From Thalassospira alkalitolerans (lineage in GTDB: Bacteria > Pseudomonadota > Alphaproteobacteria > Rhodospirillales > Thalassospiraceae), in assembly GCF_002115745.1 (NCBI RefSeq), contig NZ_JFKB01000001.1:558001-622000 (forward strand): a stretch of 64,000 nt of DNA, given 5' to 3'. Below are positions 8,225-16,759 of this stretch, piece by piece (position 1 is the first letter of the stretch; every line of letters begins with the position of its first letter). A program made the position numbers and the translations under genes. The notes beneath the pieces were generated by a model, which was given only the letters and a program-made list of their open reading frames with translations, had not been told where the DNA came from and did not search any database.

Positions 8225-9568
8225 TCAGCCCAGATAGATCTGGCTGGCTGGATAGGAAATCCGTGGCGAAATGCGCCGGGCCAGAAAGAAGCCAAGTGTA
8301 AGCGGGCCAACCCGGCCGATAAACATCGTTACCCCGATGACAATCTGGCCCAAGGTATCGAGTTCCCCGGTCGTGCCACGTGAAAGCCCAACCGTGCCAA
8401 AGGCGGAGGTCACTTCAAACACGAGGTCGAGAAAATCGCCATCGTGGGAAATGGTGATCAGGAATATGCTGCTCATGATGACGAAGATCGACATCATCGT
8501 CAGGGCAAGTACCTTCATGATTTCTTCGAGTTTGATGCTGCGACCAAAGGCGCGTAACTGGTTATGGCGTTTGAAAAAGGCAATGGTTGCGAGAACCAGC
8601 ACGATGAATGTGGTGACCTTGATCCCGCCGCCGGTCGATGTGCTGCCGGCCCCGATAACCATCATCAAAATGAACATCAATGCGGTGGAGTCGTGGATGG
8701 CAGCGATATTGACGGTGTTAAATCCGGCGGTACGGGTGGTCAGACCTTGAAACCAGCTGATTTGCAGCTTGTCCCAGGGATTGTCAAAGGCACCAAGCGT
8801 TTCGGGATTGGACCATTCAAGGGCGGCAAACAGCGTCACCGACCAGACGATCAGAATGGCAGTACCGGTCAGCATTATTTTACTGTGCAGGGATAGATGG
8901 CGCCAGCCGCGATGGATCGACAGATCGGAAATGACACTGAACCCGATGCCGCCGATCAGAAGAAGTGCCGGGATTGTAAAGTTGATTATCGGGTTGGTCG
9001 CCCAGCGGCTCAGACTATCGGGCATCAGGGCAAAGCCTGCGTTGTTAAAGGCCGATACTGAATGAAACACCGAAAACCATATTCCCTTTGCCCAGCCGAA
9101 ATCAGGCACAAACACGGTTAATAACAGGATGCCGCCGATCAGTTCGCAGACCAGCACAACCGACAGGATGGTTTTGATCAGGCCAACAAGCAGATGGATT
9201 GATGTCTGGTTAAGGTCTTCGCGCAGGATATTGTGATGACGCAGCCCGATCGGCAGGCCAAGAACGGATAGGACAAGGGCGGCAAAGGTCATCAGGCCCA
9301 GCCCGCCAAGCTGGATCAGGATCAGGATGATAATTTGACCAAACAGGGTAAAACTTGATCCGGTATCAACCACGGCCAGCCCGGTGACCGTGACGGCCGA
9401 GGTTGCCGTGAACAGGGCATCGGAAAAGGTGATGGATTTGGTGACCGAAACCGGCAGGAAAAGGATTGCCGCCCCGATCATGATCAGGGCCAGATACAGG
9501 ATCGCCAGCAAAAGGGGCGGCGGGATCCTGATCGGTTTGCCAAGCCGGTTTGGAAAATAGAACTGCAT
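8225..9568 (-). CDS. ktrB: KtrB/TrkH-type potassium uptake membrane subunit
   Basis: 447 aa with the four-repeat pore architecture of the Trk/Ktr/HKT superfamily. The four selectivity-filter regions are visible: TSAVTVTGLAVVDTG, HSVSAFNNAGFAL, TTRTAGFNTVNI and TSAFGTVGLSRG, each with its filter glycine. Length and the N-terminus fit KtrB better than the longer TrkH. It lies 3 bases downstream of the ktrA-like gene, so the two form an operon encoding a Na+- or proton-coupled K+ uptake system in the inner membrane. Its C-terminus is convergent with the TetR gene 19 bases away. Confidence 0.93.
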   Translation of the reverse strand: MQFYFPNRLGKPIRIPPPLLLAILYLALIMIGAAILFLPVSVTKSITFSDALFTATSAVTVTGLAVVDTGSSFTLFGQIIILILIQLGGLGLMTFAALVLSVLGLPIGLRHHNILREDLNQTSIHLLVGLIKTILSVVLVCELIGGILLLTVFVPDFGWAKGIWFSVFHSVSAFNNAGFALMPDSLSRWATNPIINFTIPALLLIGGIGFSVISDLSIHRGWRHLSLHSKIMLTGTAILIVWSVTLFAALEWSNPETLGAFDNPWDKLQISWFQGLTTRTAGFNTVNIAAIHDSTALMFILMMVIGAGSTSTGGGIKVTTFIVLVLATIAFFKRHNQLRAFGRSIKLEEIMKVLALTMMSIFVIMSSIFLITISHDGDFLDLVFEVTSAFGTVGLSRGTTGELDTLGQIVIGVTMFIGRVGPLTLGFFLARRISPRISYPASQIYLG

Positions 9569-9571
9569 GCG

Positions 9572-10237
9572 TCAGACGCCGTCGCTAAAGTCACGCAGAT
9601 TTTCGCGGCGACCCAGGATCAGGATTTTATCATTTTCGGCCATTGTGACCGATCCGGTTTGACAATCAATGAAATCGGTTCCGCGCAAAATGCCAAGACA
9701 GCGCAGGTCATGGGATGCTGCAAGATCAAGTGATTCGACAGTTTTCCCCGCCAAATCATCGGGCACCAGCATATTGATAACATGCATGCCGTTGCCCAGA
9801 CTAAGATAGTCGCGCACGGCTGGGTTATGCAGTTTTTGGGCAATATGCTGACCGATTTCCTGTTCGGGAAGGATGATCCGGTCGGGTTCAAGCTTGGTCA
9901 GGATACGGTGGTGGGTTTTGTTGATCGCCTTGACCCAGACGGTTTTCACGCCGAGCATTTTGACATTCATGGTGCACAGAAGATTGGCTTCCAGATTGTC
10001 GCCAATCGCGATCAGGGCAACGTCATATTTGTCGACCCCTACCTCGCGCAGGACTTCTTCGTCCCGGCCGTCGGCAATGATGGCTTCGGACAGGATATCG
10101 GAAAGGGCGGCGACAGGTTTTTCATCAATGTCGATGCCCATGACATGATTGCCATTGCGCGCAAGGTCGGTTGCGACGGTGCTGCCAACAGTTCCAAGTC
10201 CGATGATGACGAATGTCCGGTTACGTTTCTTGGGCAT
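9572..10237 (-). CDS. ktrA: KtrA/TrkA-type RCK subunit of K+ uptake system
   Basis: 221 aa, the size of KtrA (one RCK_N plus one RCK_C domain), half of TrkA. The Rossmann start TFVIIGLGTVGSTVATDLARNGNHVMGIDID shows the GxGxxG nucleotide loop and the acidic strand-2 end. The C-terminal TrkA_C part begins around NGMHVINMLVPDDLAGKTV. Such subunits bind ATP/ADP or NAD(H) and c-di-nucleotides and gate the KtrB pore from the cytoplasm. AGGAG lies 8 bases before the ATG. It immediately precedes ktrB. Confidence 0.93.
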   Translation of the reverse strand: MPKKRNRTFVIIGLGTVGSTVATDLARNGNHVMGIDIDEKPVAALSDILSEAIIADGRDEEVLREVGVDKYDVALIAIGDNLEANLLCTMNVKMLGVKTVWVKAINKTHHRILTKLEPDRIILPEQEIGQHIAQKLHNPAVRDYLSLGNGMHVINMLVPDDLAGKTVESLDLAASHDLRCLGILRGTDFIDCQTGSVTMAENDKILILGRRENLRDFSDGV

Positions 10238-10316
10238 ATTGGCGGCTCCTGATTGAGATGGATGACCGAATGGGGCAACTTTTGGCGACTACTGCCTTGA
10301 CCGACGGGCAAGCATA

Positions 10317-11558
10317 TCAGTCAAACAGGCTTGCCGCAGCAGCCTGTTGTGCTAGGTCGGTCAGATTGCCGACACGGCGCAGGAACGAGTTTTTTTCCTC
10401 GTAATAGCGGTTGCCAAGATCGGCAAAGCTTTTGACATCGGCATCGGCATTGATGTGGAATTCGCGCTTGGGCACTTTGGTGGCATGGGGATCCATAAGG
10501 GCGGCGCTGATTTTTGGATCAATAACCTCGGCAACACCGTCAAGTTCAATCCGGCTTTTCAGGCTGAACAGGAATTTCTTGAAGGTCGGATGACGCAGCA
10601 AAAACGCTTTTTCGGTCAGCAGGAAATCATTGGCGGCAAAGTCCGGGGCGTTTTCAACAACGAATTCGCGGCACAGATGATCGGTGGCGAAACACATCGG
10701 TCCGAAAATGAAGTTGCGATAGATGTCTTCTTTAAGCTGCCAGAATTTATCCAGCCGTTTAAGCGATTCGTCATCAAGTTTTACCGCGGCCTCAAGCAAA
10801 AGACGTGGATGGCAATGGACATAATGCGAATGAACATAGGTTTTGGTGCGGCTGATGCCTTCGAGTGTGTCGATATTGACCGGACCGGACAGAAGGCTGG
10901 CATGGGGATGGGTCGATTTTTTTGACAGAAGGGCAATGACTTCGGCCGGATCGACACCATGTTTGACCAGAAGATGATTGACCGACAGATCAAGTTCGAC
11001 TTCGCCGGTGATGATTTTTTCGGTCAGTTGATGATGGTTTAAGTCAAAGCGGCGGGCAAATTCCGGTTCCAGCGTATGGGAAAACGGCCCATGGCCAATA
11101 TCATGCAACAGGGCCGCGGCCCCCAAAAGGTCGCGATCGGCATCCGAAAGCCCCATCAGGCGGCAATATTGCTGTGACAGCAGGGCAACGCCAATGGTGT
11201 GATCATATCGGGAATGGCGGATATTGGCCGGGCGTCCATTGGGATGGAACAGGTAATCAATCGCGCCAAGAAAGGATATTTCGCGCAGGCGTTCAAACGC
11301 ATGCGACGCAATCAGCTTTTTATGCAAGGGCCGGTCAAAGGCCGATGCGATCTGGGCGCGTTTGAAATGATAGTTGTATTGCGGGGCATCGCGAAACAGC
11401 AATTCCCATTCGGCGATGTCATCGGCACTGAAACTGGTATCGAAAAGGTCGCGCATTTCCGGTCCCGCCGGTTTGGAGGCGGCAGATTCCTTTTGCGGCG
11501 TGGCTGGTTTCGATGCCACGCGGGGTGCAAAAAGGTCTAGCTGCGGTTTGGGACTCAT
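10317..11558 (-). CDS. HD-domain phosphohydrolase (COG1078/dGTPase-like)
   Basis: 413 aa. The HD metal site can be followed: IRHSRYDHTIGVALLSQQYC supplies the first His, AALLHDIGHGPFSH the HD pair, and a later Asp lies in NIDTLEGISRT. The N-terminal FERLREISFLGAIDYLFHPNGRP corresponds to the REIS-QLG-like start of SAMHD1/dGTPase relatives. The first ~45 residues (MSPKPQLDLFAPR...) are low-complexity and specific to this group. Likely a nucleotide or dNTP phosphohydrolase; substrate unknown. It is transcribed toward ktrAB with a 79-base gap, so co-transcription is possible but not obvious. Confidence 0.88.
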   Translation of the reverse strand: MSPKPQLDLFAPRVASKPATPQKESAASKPAGPEMRDLFDTSFSADDIAEWELLFRDAPQYNYHFKRAQIASAFDRPLHKKLIASHAFERLREISFLGAIDYLFHPNGRPANIRHSRYDHTIGVALLSQQYCRLMGLSDADRDLLGAAALLHDIGHGPFSHTLEPEFARRFDLNHHQLTEKIITGEVELDLSVNHLLVKHGVDPAEVIALLSKKSTHPHASLLSGPVNIDTLEGISRTKTYVHSHYVHCHPRLLLEAAVKLDDESLKRLDKFWQLKEDIYRNFIFGPMCFATDHLCREFVVENAPDFAANDFLLTEKAFLLRHPTFKKFLFSLKSRIELDGVAEVIDPKISAALMDPHATKVPKREFHINADADVKSFADLGNRYYEEKNSFLRRVGNLTDLAQQAAAASLFD

Positions 11559-11629
11559 TTTTGGAATGACGAGATCATTGTAAATGTTGTTTCGACAATA
11601 GCGCAGACATAGCCCGATTTGAGGTATAT

Positions 11630-11655
11630 GTCATCGCGGATTTTCCCGCGATGAC
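11630..11655. repeat. Inverted repeat without U-run upstream of DivL-like gene
   Basis: A 10-bp perfect stem (GTCATCGCGG with CCGCGATGAC) closes a 6-nt loop. No T-run follows on either strand, so it is not an obvious terminator. A second inverted repeat (11675-11685 with 11707-11717) follows. The 197-bp gap between the two divergent genes holds nothing else recognisable. Confidence 0.5.
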
Positions 11656-11755
11656 GGGCATTCGTAAGGGTATCGGGAAAACGTCGTGAAACAGTGGTAA
11701 AAGGCAGACGTTTTCACCATAATAATAGCTCATAAACACAAACGGTTAACAACAC

Positions 11756-14344
11756 GTGACACGGCCTGCATCCGATCATCACAGGGGAAAAGGACCAATT
11801 GGTTCCCAAAAGGGGGGGCCAAGCCAATTTTCCTTGTCCAGATTGTGGCAGGTGGGATGCTATGGCCTGACATCGTTTTTCATCGCGGCCGATGTGCATG
11901 CACAGGAAAAGTTCCAGCTTTCCCCGGTGCGCGAAGCCGTGCCCGACCTGGTTCCGCCGATTGTGGATCATTCCATTTTGGGAAATCTGGTCGATCTGAG
12001 CAACCGGGACTGGTTGGTGGTTGGGCTGGCCGCCCTTGGCGGGGCGGCGATTGCCGGGGGGATTGGATGGCGGTTATCGTTGCGGATGCGTCGCCATTTG
12101 GAAGAGGCGGAAGATCACGAATCCGAGCTGGCCGACAGTACCGAACAATTTACCCATCTGTTATATGCCGGACCCGACCCGGTTTATTATTGGAGCCAGA
12201 CAGGCTTTGCCGAGGGTGCAAGCCCGTCGCTTAAGCGCGCATTCCTTTTGGGAAAAGACGGGCGGTTTCCCGATATACTCGATCAGTTGCGCGACGATGA
12301 TGCCAAGGCCCTTAAGGATCGTGTGCGGAACCTTAAATCCACGCATGAACGCTTTGAACTTTGGATCATGGCCGTTGATGGCCGCAAATTCCATGTGACC
12401 GGCACGATGGCACGCAAGGATCGAAATTCACCGGTTCTGGCGCATGCCCTTTGGTTTCGGGATGAAACCCGTCATACCCGTGAACGTGAAAGCCAGTTTG
12501 GCGATTTCACCTTGCTTAAGCACGAGGTCAGTGGCCTGCGTCTTTTGATCGATAGCTTACCATTTCCGGTTTGGCGCCGTGATGGCGATTTGCGTTTGAT
12601 TGATTGCAATGTCGCCTATGCGCGTGCCCTTGAACTTGAAGACAGGGATGATGCCATTTCCCGACAGGCGGAACTGGGAAGCGGGGTTATCCCCGATCAT
12701 GGCAAGTCACTTGCCGCAGCAGCGCTGCGCAACGGCGAAACCATGACGCGCGATTATCATATTGTGGTCAAGGGCGACCGGAAGCTTTTGCGCATTACCG
12801 AATGTCCGTCGCAAACCCCCGAAGATCTGGATGGTTTGATCGGCTTTGCCATTGACTGTACCGCGACCGAGGAATTGCAATCTGATCTGTCGCGCCACAT
12901 CCGGGCCCATGCCGAAGTACTGGAAAACCTTGGTACTGCGATTGCCATTTATGGCGGCGACAAACGGCTTATCTTCTTTAATACCGCCTTTACCAAACTT
13001 TGGGATCTGGACGAGGATTGGTTATGGGCCGAGCCATCGCTTGACGATGTTCTGCGCCGGATGCGCGATGAACGCAAGTTGCCCGAAGTCACCGATTTTA
13101 ATCAGTTCCGCAGCATCGAAAATCAGCGATTTACCGATCTTTTGAAACCTGAAGAAGATCTGATGCATCTGCCCAATGGCATGACATTGCGGCGGTTCAT
13201 TTCGCCCCATCCCTTTGGCGGGTTGATGTTTGCCTATGAAGACGTCACCGACAAGCTGGTCCTTGAAAGCAGCTATAACACCCTGATTGCGGTTCAGCGT
13301 GAAACGCTTGAAAATCTGCACGAAGCGGTTGGCGTGATCAGTGGTGATGGTCGTTTGCGGCTTTATAACCACGGATTTGCCGATATCTGGGGGCTGGAAG
13401 ACGTTTTCTTGTCTGGCGCCCCCCATATTGCCGAAGTGATCGAGGAAGCCCGAGATTACTGGCATGAGCGCGACGATTGGGAAAAATTCAAAAACCGTAT
13501 GGTTGCGCGCATCACCAATCATGAACCGATGAGCGGCCGTCTGGAACGTGCAGATAACAGCATTATCGATTTTGCCATTGTGCCACTGCCCGATGGGGCG
13601 GTGATGATGTCTTATAGCGATGTGACCGATACCATCCGCGTTGAACGCGCCCTTCGCGATCGCAACGAGGCGCTTCGCACGGCGGATCAGATGAAGTCGG
13701 ACTTCATTTCAACGGTGTCGCGCGAATTGACCCGGCCACTGGATCATATCAATGGCGAATCGGATCGGTTGATCCCGCATTTGCAGGGCAATGTCGCGCA
13801 ATCGGTCGAAACCATTCGGGCCGAGGCCCAAAGTATGCTGGCCCTTGTTGATGATATGCGCGATCTGGCAACACTTGGATCGGGGCAGGTCGCCCTTGAA
13901 CTCGATACGGTTGATCCACGGCGGTTGTTACGGTCGCTCGAAGCCTTAACCCGGGCGCGTCTGGCCGAACTTAACGTGTCACTTCGGCTTTATTGTTCGC
14001 GCAATATTGGTTGGATGGTGGCCGATGAACGCCGCCTGAAACAGGCCTTGTTTATCCTTGTCACCAACGTCCTGCGCACAGCCCCGGAAGGCAGCGAAGT
14101 TTCGGTGGTGGCGCGTCGGCGTGGCGAGGATATTGATATCAGTATCTCGTTGTCGGACGAGACTCCGCAACCGATGTTATTCGAAGGTTTGCGAGAAGGC
14201 GAAAGCCCATCGGCGCGACGTGCCCTTGGCATGGCGATGGTGCGCGCCGTGGTTGAAATCCACGGTGGCCGGGTCAAGGTCAGCCGTGATGGTCACGAAA
14301 TTTCCTGTATCTTGCCGGCGGGCGAAGAAAGCGATCTGGAATAG
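11756..14344 (+). CDS. DivL-like multi-PAS sensor pseudokinase
   Basis: 862 aa. One hydrophobic stretch lies near residues 30-48 and a clear membrane helix near 86-106 (WLVVGLAALGGAAIAGGIGW). Several PAS-type domains follow, the clearest starting LENLGTAIAIYGGDKRLIFF and LENLHEAVGVISGDGRLRLY. The C-terminal part is kinase-like, but the dimerisation box reads FISTVSRELTRPL: Arg656 stands where the phospho-acceptor His of SHELRTPL belongs. The ATP lid also lacks DxGxG (LSDETPQPM), while N-box-like TNVLRTAPEG and GMAMVRAVVEIHGG remain. Caulobacter DivL likewise lacks the His (Tyr instead), and divL lies near ahcY and PTS genes in many alphaproteobacteria, so DivL-like is my best reading. The GTG start has a weak ribosome site and may be misplaced. 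A strong terminator follows. Confidence 0.75.
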   Translation: MTRPASDHHRGKGPIGSQKGGPSQFSLSRLWQVGCYGLTSFFIAADVHAQEKFQLSPVREAVPDLVPPIVDHSILGNLVDLSNRDWLVVGLAALGGAAIAGGIGWRLSLRMRRHLEEAEDHESELADSTEQFTHLLYAGPDPVYYWSQTGFAEGASPSLKRAFLLGKDGRFPDILDQLRDDDAKALKDRVRNLKSTHERFELWIMAVDGRKFHVTGTMARKDRNSPVLAHALWFRDETRHTRERESQFGDFTLLKHEVSGLRLLIDSLPFPVWRRDGDLRLIDCNVAYARALELEDRDDAISRQAELGSGVIPDHGKSLAAAALRNGETMTRDYHIVVKGDRKLLRITECPSQTPEDLDGLIGFAIDCTATEELQSDLSRHIRAHAEVLENLGTAIAIYGGDKRLIFFNTAFTKLWDLDEDWLWAEPSLDDVLRRMRDERKLPEVTDFNQFRSIENQRFTDLLKPEEDLMHLPNGMTLRRFISPHPFGGLMFAYEDVTDKLVLESSYNTLIAVQRETLENLHEAVGVISGDGRLRLYNHGFADIWGLEDVFLSGAPHIAEVIEEARDYWHERDDWEKFKNRMVARITNHEPMSGRLERADNSIIDFAIVPLPDGAVMMSYSDVTDTIRVERALRDRNEALRTADQMKSDFISTVSRELTRPLDHINGESDRLIPHLQGNVAQSVETIRAEAQSMLALVDDMRDLATLGSGQVALELDTVDPRRLLRSLEALTRARLAELNVSLRLYCSRNIGWMVADERRLKQALFILVTNVLRTAPEGSEVSVVARRRGEDIDISISLSDETPQPMLFEGLREGESPSARRALGMAMVRAVVEIHGGRVKVSRDGHEISCILPAGEESDLE

Positions 14345-14377
14345 AACAAGGCGCCAGATACAGCGCCTTGTTCTTTT
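14344..14377 (+). terminator. Rho-independent terminator after the DivL-like gene
   Basis: An 11-bp perfect stem (GAACAAGGCGC with GCGCCTTGTTC) with an 8-nt loop starts at the stop codon and is followed by TTTTGTATTT. Confidence 0.85.
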
Positions 14378-14400
14378 GTATTTGGCCGGTTAGCGATTGT

Positions 14401-15357
14401 TTAAACGCAAAACGGGACGTCCTTGCCCTGGGTAAAGGCATCGATGTTATCAAGGGCGCGGAACCCCATGGCATTGCGTGTTTCCACGGTCGCCGATCCC
14501 AGATGCGGTAACAGGAAGGTATTGGGAAGGTCACGATAAGCCGGTTCGATATTGGGCTCGCCCGCAAAAACATCCAGTCCGGCAGCGGTCAGTTTCCCCG
14601 ATTTCAAAGCGGCAATCAGATCACCATCATTGACCACATCACCGCGTGCGGTATTTACGATAATCGCCCCATTGGGCAATTTGGCGATGAAGTCGGTGTT
14701 GACCATGCCACGCGTTTCCGGCGTCGAGGGGCAATGCAGTGACAGGAACTGACAATGGGGCAGCAATTCATCGATGGATGAATGATAGGTCGCGCCGAAT
14801 TCCTGATCTTTGGGTAATTGGCGGCGATTAAAATAATGAACGTCCATGTCAAAACCACGCGCACGTTTGGCAACGGCCTGACCAATGCGGCCCATGCCGA
14901 TAATGCCAAGCTTTTTACCTGTGACCTGTGTGCCCATCAGATGGGTCGGGCGCCAGCTTGACCAAGTCGCATTGCGGACTTCGGCCTCGCCCTCGCTGGC
15001 GCGGCGCGCAGCACCAAGGATCAAAAGCCAGGCAATATCGGCGGTTGCATCGGTCAGGACACCCGGTGTATTGCCGATGATGACGCCTTTGGCTTTGGCA
15101 GCGCCAAGATCAATGTGATCGGTTCCGACTGAGAAGGTCGCAACAATGCCGACCTTTTTGGGCAGGGCATCAAAAAACGCTGCATCAATCGGATCACCAA
15201 CGGAAACAAGGGCGGCATCCGCGTCCTTACACAGATCAAGAATTTGATCGCGCGATAGCGGTTCATCCCCGTCTTGCATGCGTAAATCATAGCTTTCGCG
15301 CGCGCGTTTTTCGACGGCATCCGGCAGGCGTCTGGTGATGGCGAGGACCGGTTTCAT
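14401..15357 (-). CDS. D-isomer-specific 2-hydroxyacid dehydrogenase (glyoxylate/hydroxypyruvate reductase-like)
   Basis: 318 aa, standard length. The nucleotide-binding Rossmann motif is GIIGMGRIGQAVAKRA, and NR after strand 2 (HYFNRRQ) suggests NADPH preference. The catalytic triad is visible as Arg in NTARGDVVND, Glu in DVFAGEPN and His in LLPHLGSAT. The FSVGTDHIDLGAAKAKGV segment is typical of glyoxylate/hydroxypyruvate reductases (GhrB/GyaR branch). It reduces a 2-keto acid to the D-hydroxy acid in the cytoplasm; which acid cannot be read from sequence. It is convergent with the preceding kinase gene. Confidence 0.93.
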   Translation of the reverse strand: MKPVLAITRRLPDAVEKRARESYDLRMQDGDEPLSRDQILDLCKDADAALVSVGDPIDAAFFDALPKKVGIVATFSVGTDHIDLGAAKAKGVIIGNTPGVLTDATADIAWLLILGAARRASEGEAEVRNATWSSWRPTHLMGTQVTGKKLGIIGMGRIGQAVAKRARGFDMDVHYFNRRQLPKDQEFGATYHSSIDELLPHCQFLSLHCPSTPETRGMVNTDFIAKLPNGAIIVNTARGDVVNDGDLIAALKSGKLTAAGLDVFAGEPNIEPAYRDLPNTFLLPHLGSATVETRNAMGFRALDNIDAFTQGKDVPFCV

Positions 15358-15399
15358 TTTGATATTCTCCCTGACGTTTTTGATTTATTTGACTTTTTA

Positions 15400-15975
15400 T
15401 CAGAATAGCTGACCAAGGGCCAAGCGAATGCCAATCGTCGTTATCACCAGTGACAACAGGAAATCAGCCGCGACAATTGCCCCGGCTGTCACGGCCGGGA
15501 CGGCAAGTGTCAGTTTTGCAATATAGACCCCGTAAACCAGCATCGCGATGACGGCAACCAGCACAAACCCGCCAGCCCCCAATCCGGGGAAAGCCGCACC
15601 AAGGAACAGTGCGATCAGATAGACCCCCATCTGCAAGACGCTTGACCAGTTATAGACCGTGATAAAGGCGATATACCGATTGGCCCGGTCGATCATTGGC
15701 GCGACATGAAGCATCAGAAGCGGAAAGGCGAACCATTTCATCACATAGGCGATGGTTTCGATGATCATATAGCGCCCGACGGGGAAATCGTCCGGCGCGC
15801 TTCCAAGGTCGTGCCAGCGCAAAAGCGCAAAGGCCGGAAAAACGATGAATGCGGCAAGAAAAGATCGCCAGAATGCATCAATTGAATATTCAAAAAAGGC
15901 GAGGCCCTTGGCATCGCCGCGCGCAATGCGCCAAGTGCCATAAAGGGCACGGAGGGTTTCAGTCGACATGGTCAT
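15400..15975 (-). CDS. Yip1-like inner-membrane protein of unknown function
   Basis: About 191 aa from the ATG at 15975, with five likely membrane segments (AFIVFPAFALLRW, IIETIAYVMKWFAFPLLML, FITVYNWSSVLQMGVYLIAL, GGFVLVAVIAMLVYGVYI and a C-terminal helix). The N-terminal part (TLRALYGTWRIARGDAKGLAFF) and overall layout resemble small YIP1-type membrane proteins, but this is a weak match. Another ATG at 15969 is equally possible; the frame back to 16215 overlaps the divergent gene and is probably not translated. It lies 42 bases downstream of the 2-hydroxyacid dehydrogenase start, on the same strand. Confidence 0.7.
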   Translation of the reverse strand: MTMSTETLRALYGTWRIARGDAKGLAFFEYSIDAFWRSFLAAFIVFPAFALLRWHDLGSAPDDFPVGRYMIIETIAYVMKWFAFPLLMLHVAPMIDRANRYIAFITVYNWSSVLQMGVYLIALFLGAAFPGLGAGGFVLVAVIAMLVYGVYIAKLTLAVPAVTAGAIVAADFLLSLVITTIGIRLALGQLF

Positions 15976-16136
15976 TGGTGGCGGTCGTTCCAGACAAAAA
16001 AGGGCGATTAGGGCAAAGCCGTTTAGATCGGATCGCAGCTTATCCCCGAATGCCCCTGCTTCACAAGGTGGGGTGCTTCCCCGTCTATCTTCTGTCATCG
16101 CGAAGTGATTGAATTTAGGTAAAACAGGGAAGAGAC

Positions 16137-16745
16137 ATGTCGGATAAAATTGCCGGATATCTGCCGCGCGTGTCATTCCTTGAAGCGACGGAACCCGGTT
16201 CATTAACGCTGGCACGTCTGTATCTTGAAATGGCTACCGTCCTTGATCATTCCGAGCGTTTGGCGGCTCTTTCGCTGTTTGACAAAGCCGATCATTTGTT
16301 TGCCGCCCATTGGCAAACTGCCCCGGATGCGGCGCGCGCCGGGATGGCCCATAGTTTAAACAACCGGGCGGCACTTGAAATCAATGCACAGCAATGGGCT
16401 GATGCCGTTGATGCGGCCAAGCAGGCCGTTGAATTGCGCCGGGATCGATTGGGCAGCCAGACAACGGGGCAGAACGAAGCCGCCCGCCTTGATCTTGGCT
16501 ATTCGCAAGGCGCGCTTGTTCTGGCCTTTCGCGGGGTCGGGCAATTTCAAATCGCGCGCGAAACCTGTGGCGAGGCGCTTGTTAACCTTGGCGTGTTTGC
16601 AGGTAAAAAAAATCAGCATGCCTTTATTTTGCTGGCAAAACTGATTTGTCTTTACACCGAACTTTGTCAGCAAACCGGTCAAAATCCCGATCCGGTCCTG
16701 TTGCTGCCACTTGCAAAGGCATTCTATGACAGCAACCAGACCTGA
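16137..16745 (+). CDS. Helical-repeat (TPR-like) protein of unknown function
   Basis: 202 aa, fully helical in appearance, no signal peptide. Segments such as LNNRAALEINAQQWADAVDA and LVLAFRGVGQFQIARETCGE have the small/large residue spacing of TPR helices, giving two or three degenerate repeats. The ATG is preceded by AGGGAAGAG. I do not recognise a named family. It is divergent from the Yip1-like gene and convergent with the DUF4139 gene, so context gives no function. Confidence 0.7.
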   Translation: MSDKIAGYLPRVSFLEATEPGSLTLARLYLEMATVLDHSERLAALSLFDKADHLFAAHWQTAPDAARAGMAHSLNNRAALEINAQQWADAVDAAKQAVELRRDRLGSQTTGQNEAARLDLGYSQGALVLAFRGVGQFQIARETCGEALVNLGVFAGKKNQHAFILLAKLICLYTELCQQTGQNPDPVLLLPLAKAFYDSNQT

Positions 16746-16759
16746 TCGGAAAATATGCT

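Noticed and set aside
11756-11760. CtrA-type TTAA-N7-TTAA box near the DivL-like start
   Set aside because: Only one TTAAC half-site is present; the second half is missing at the required spacing.
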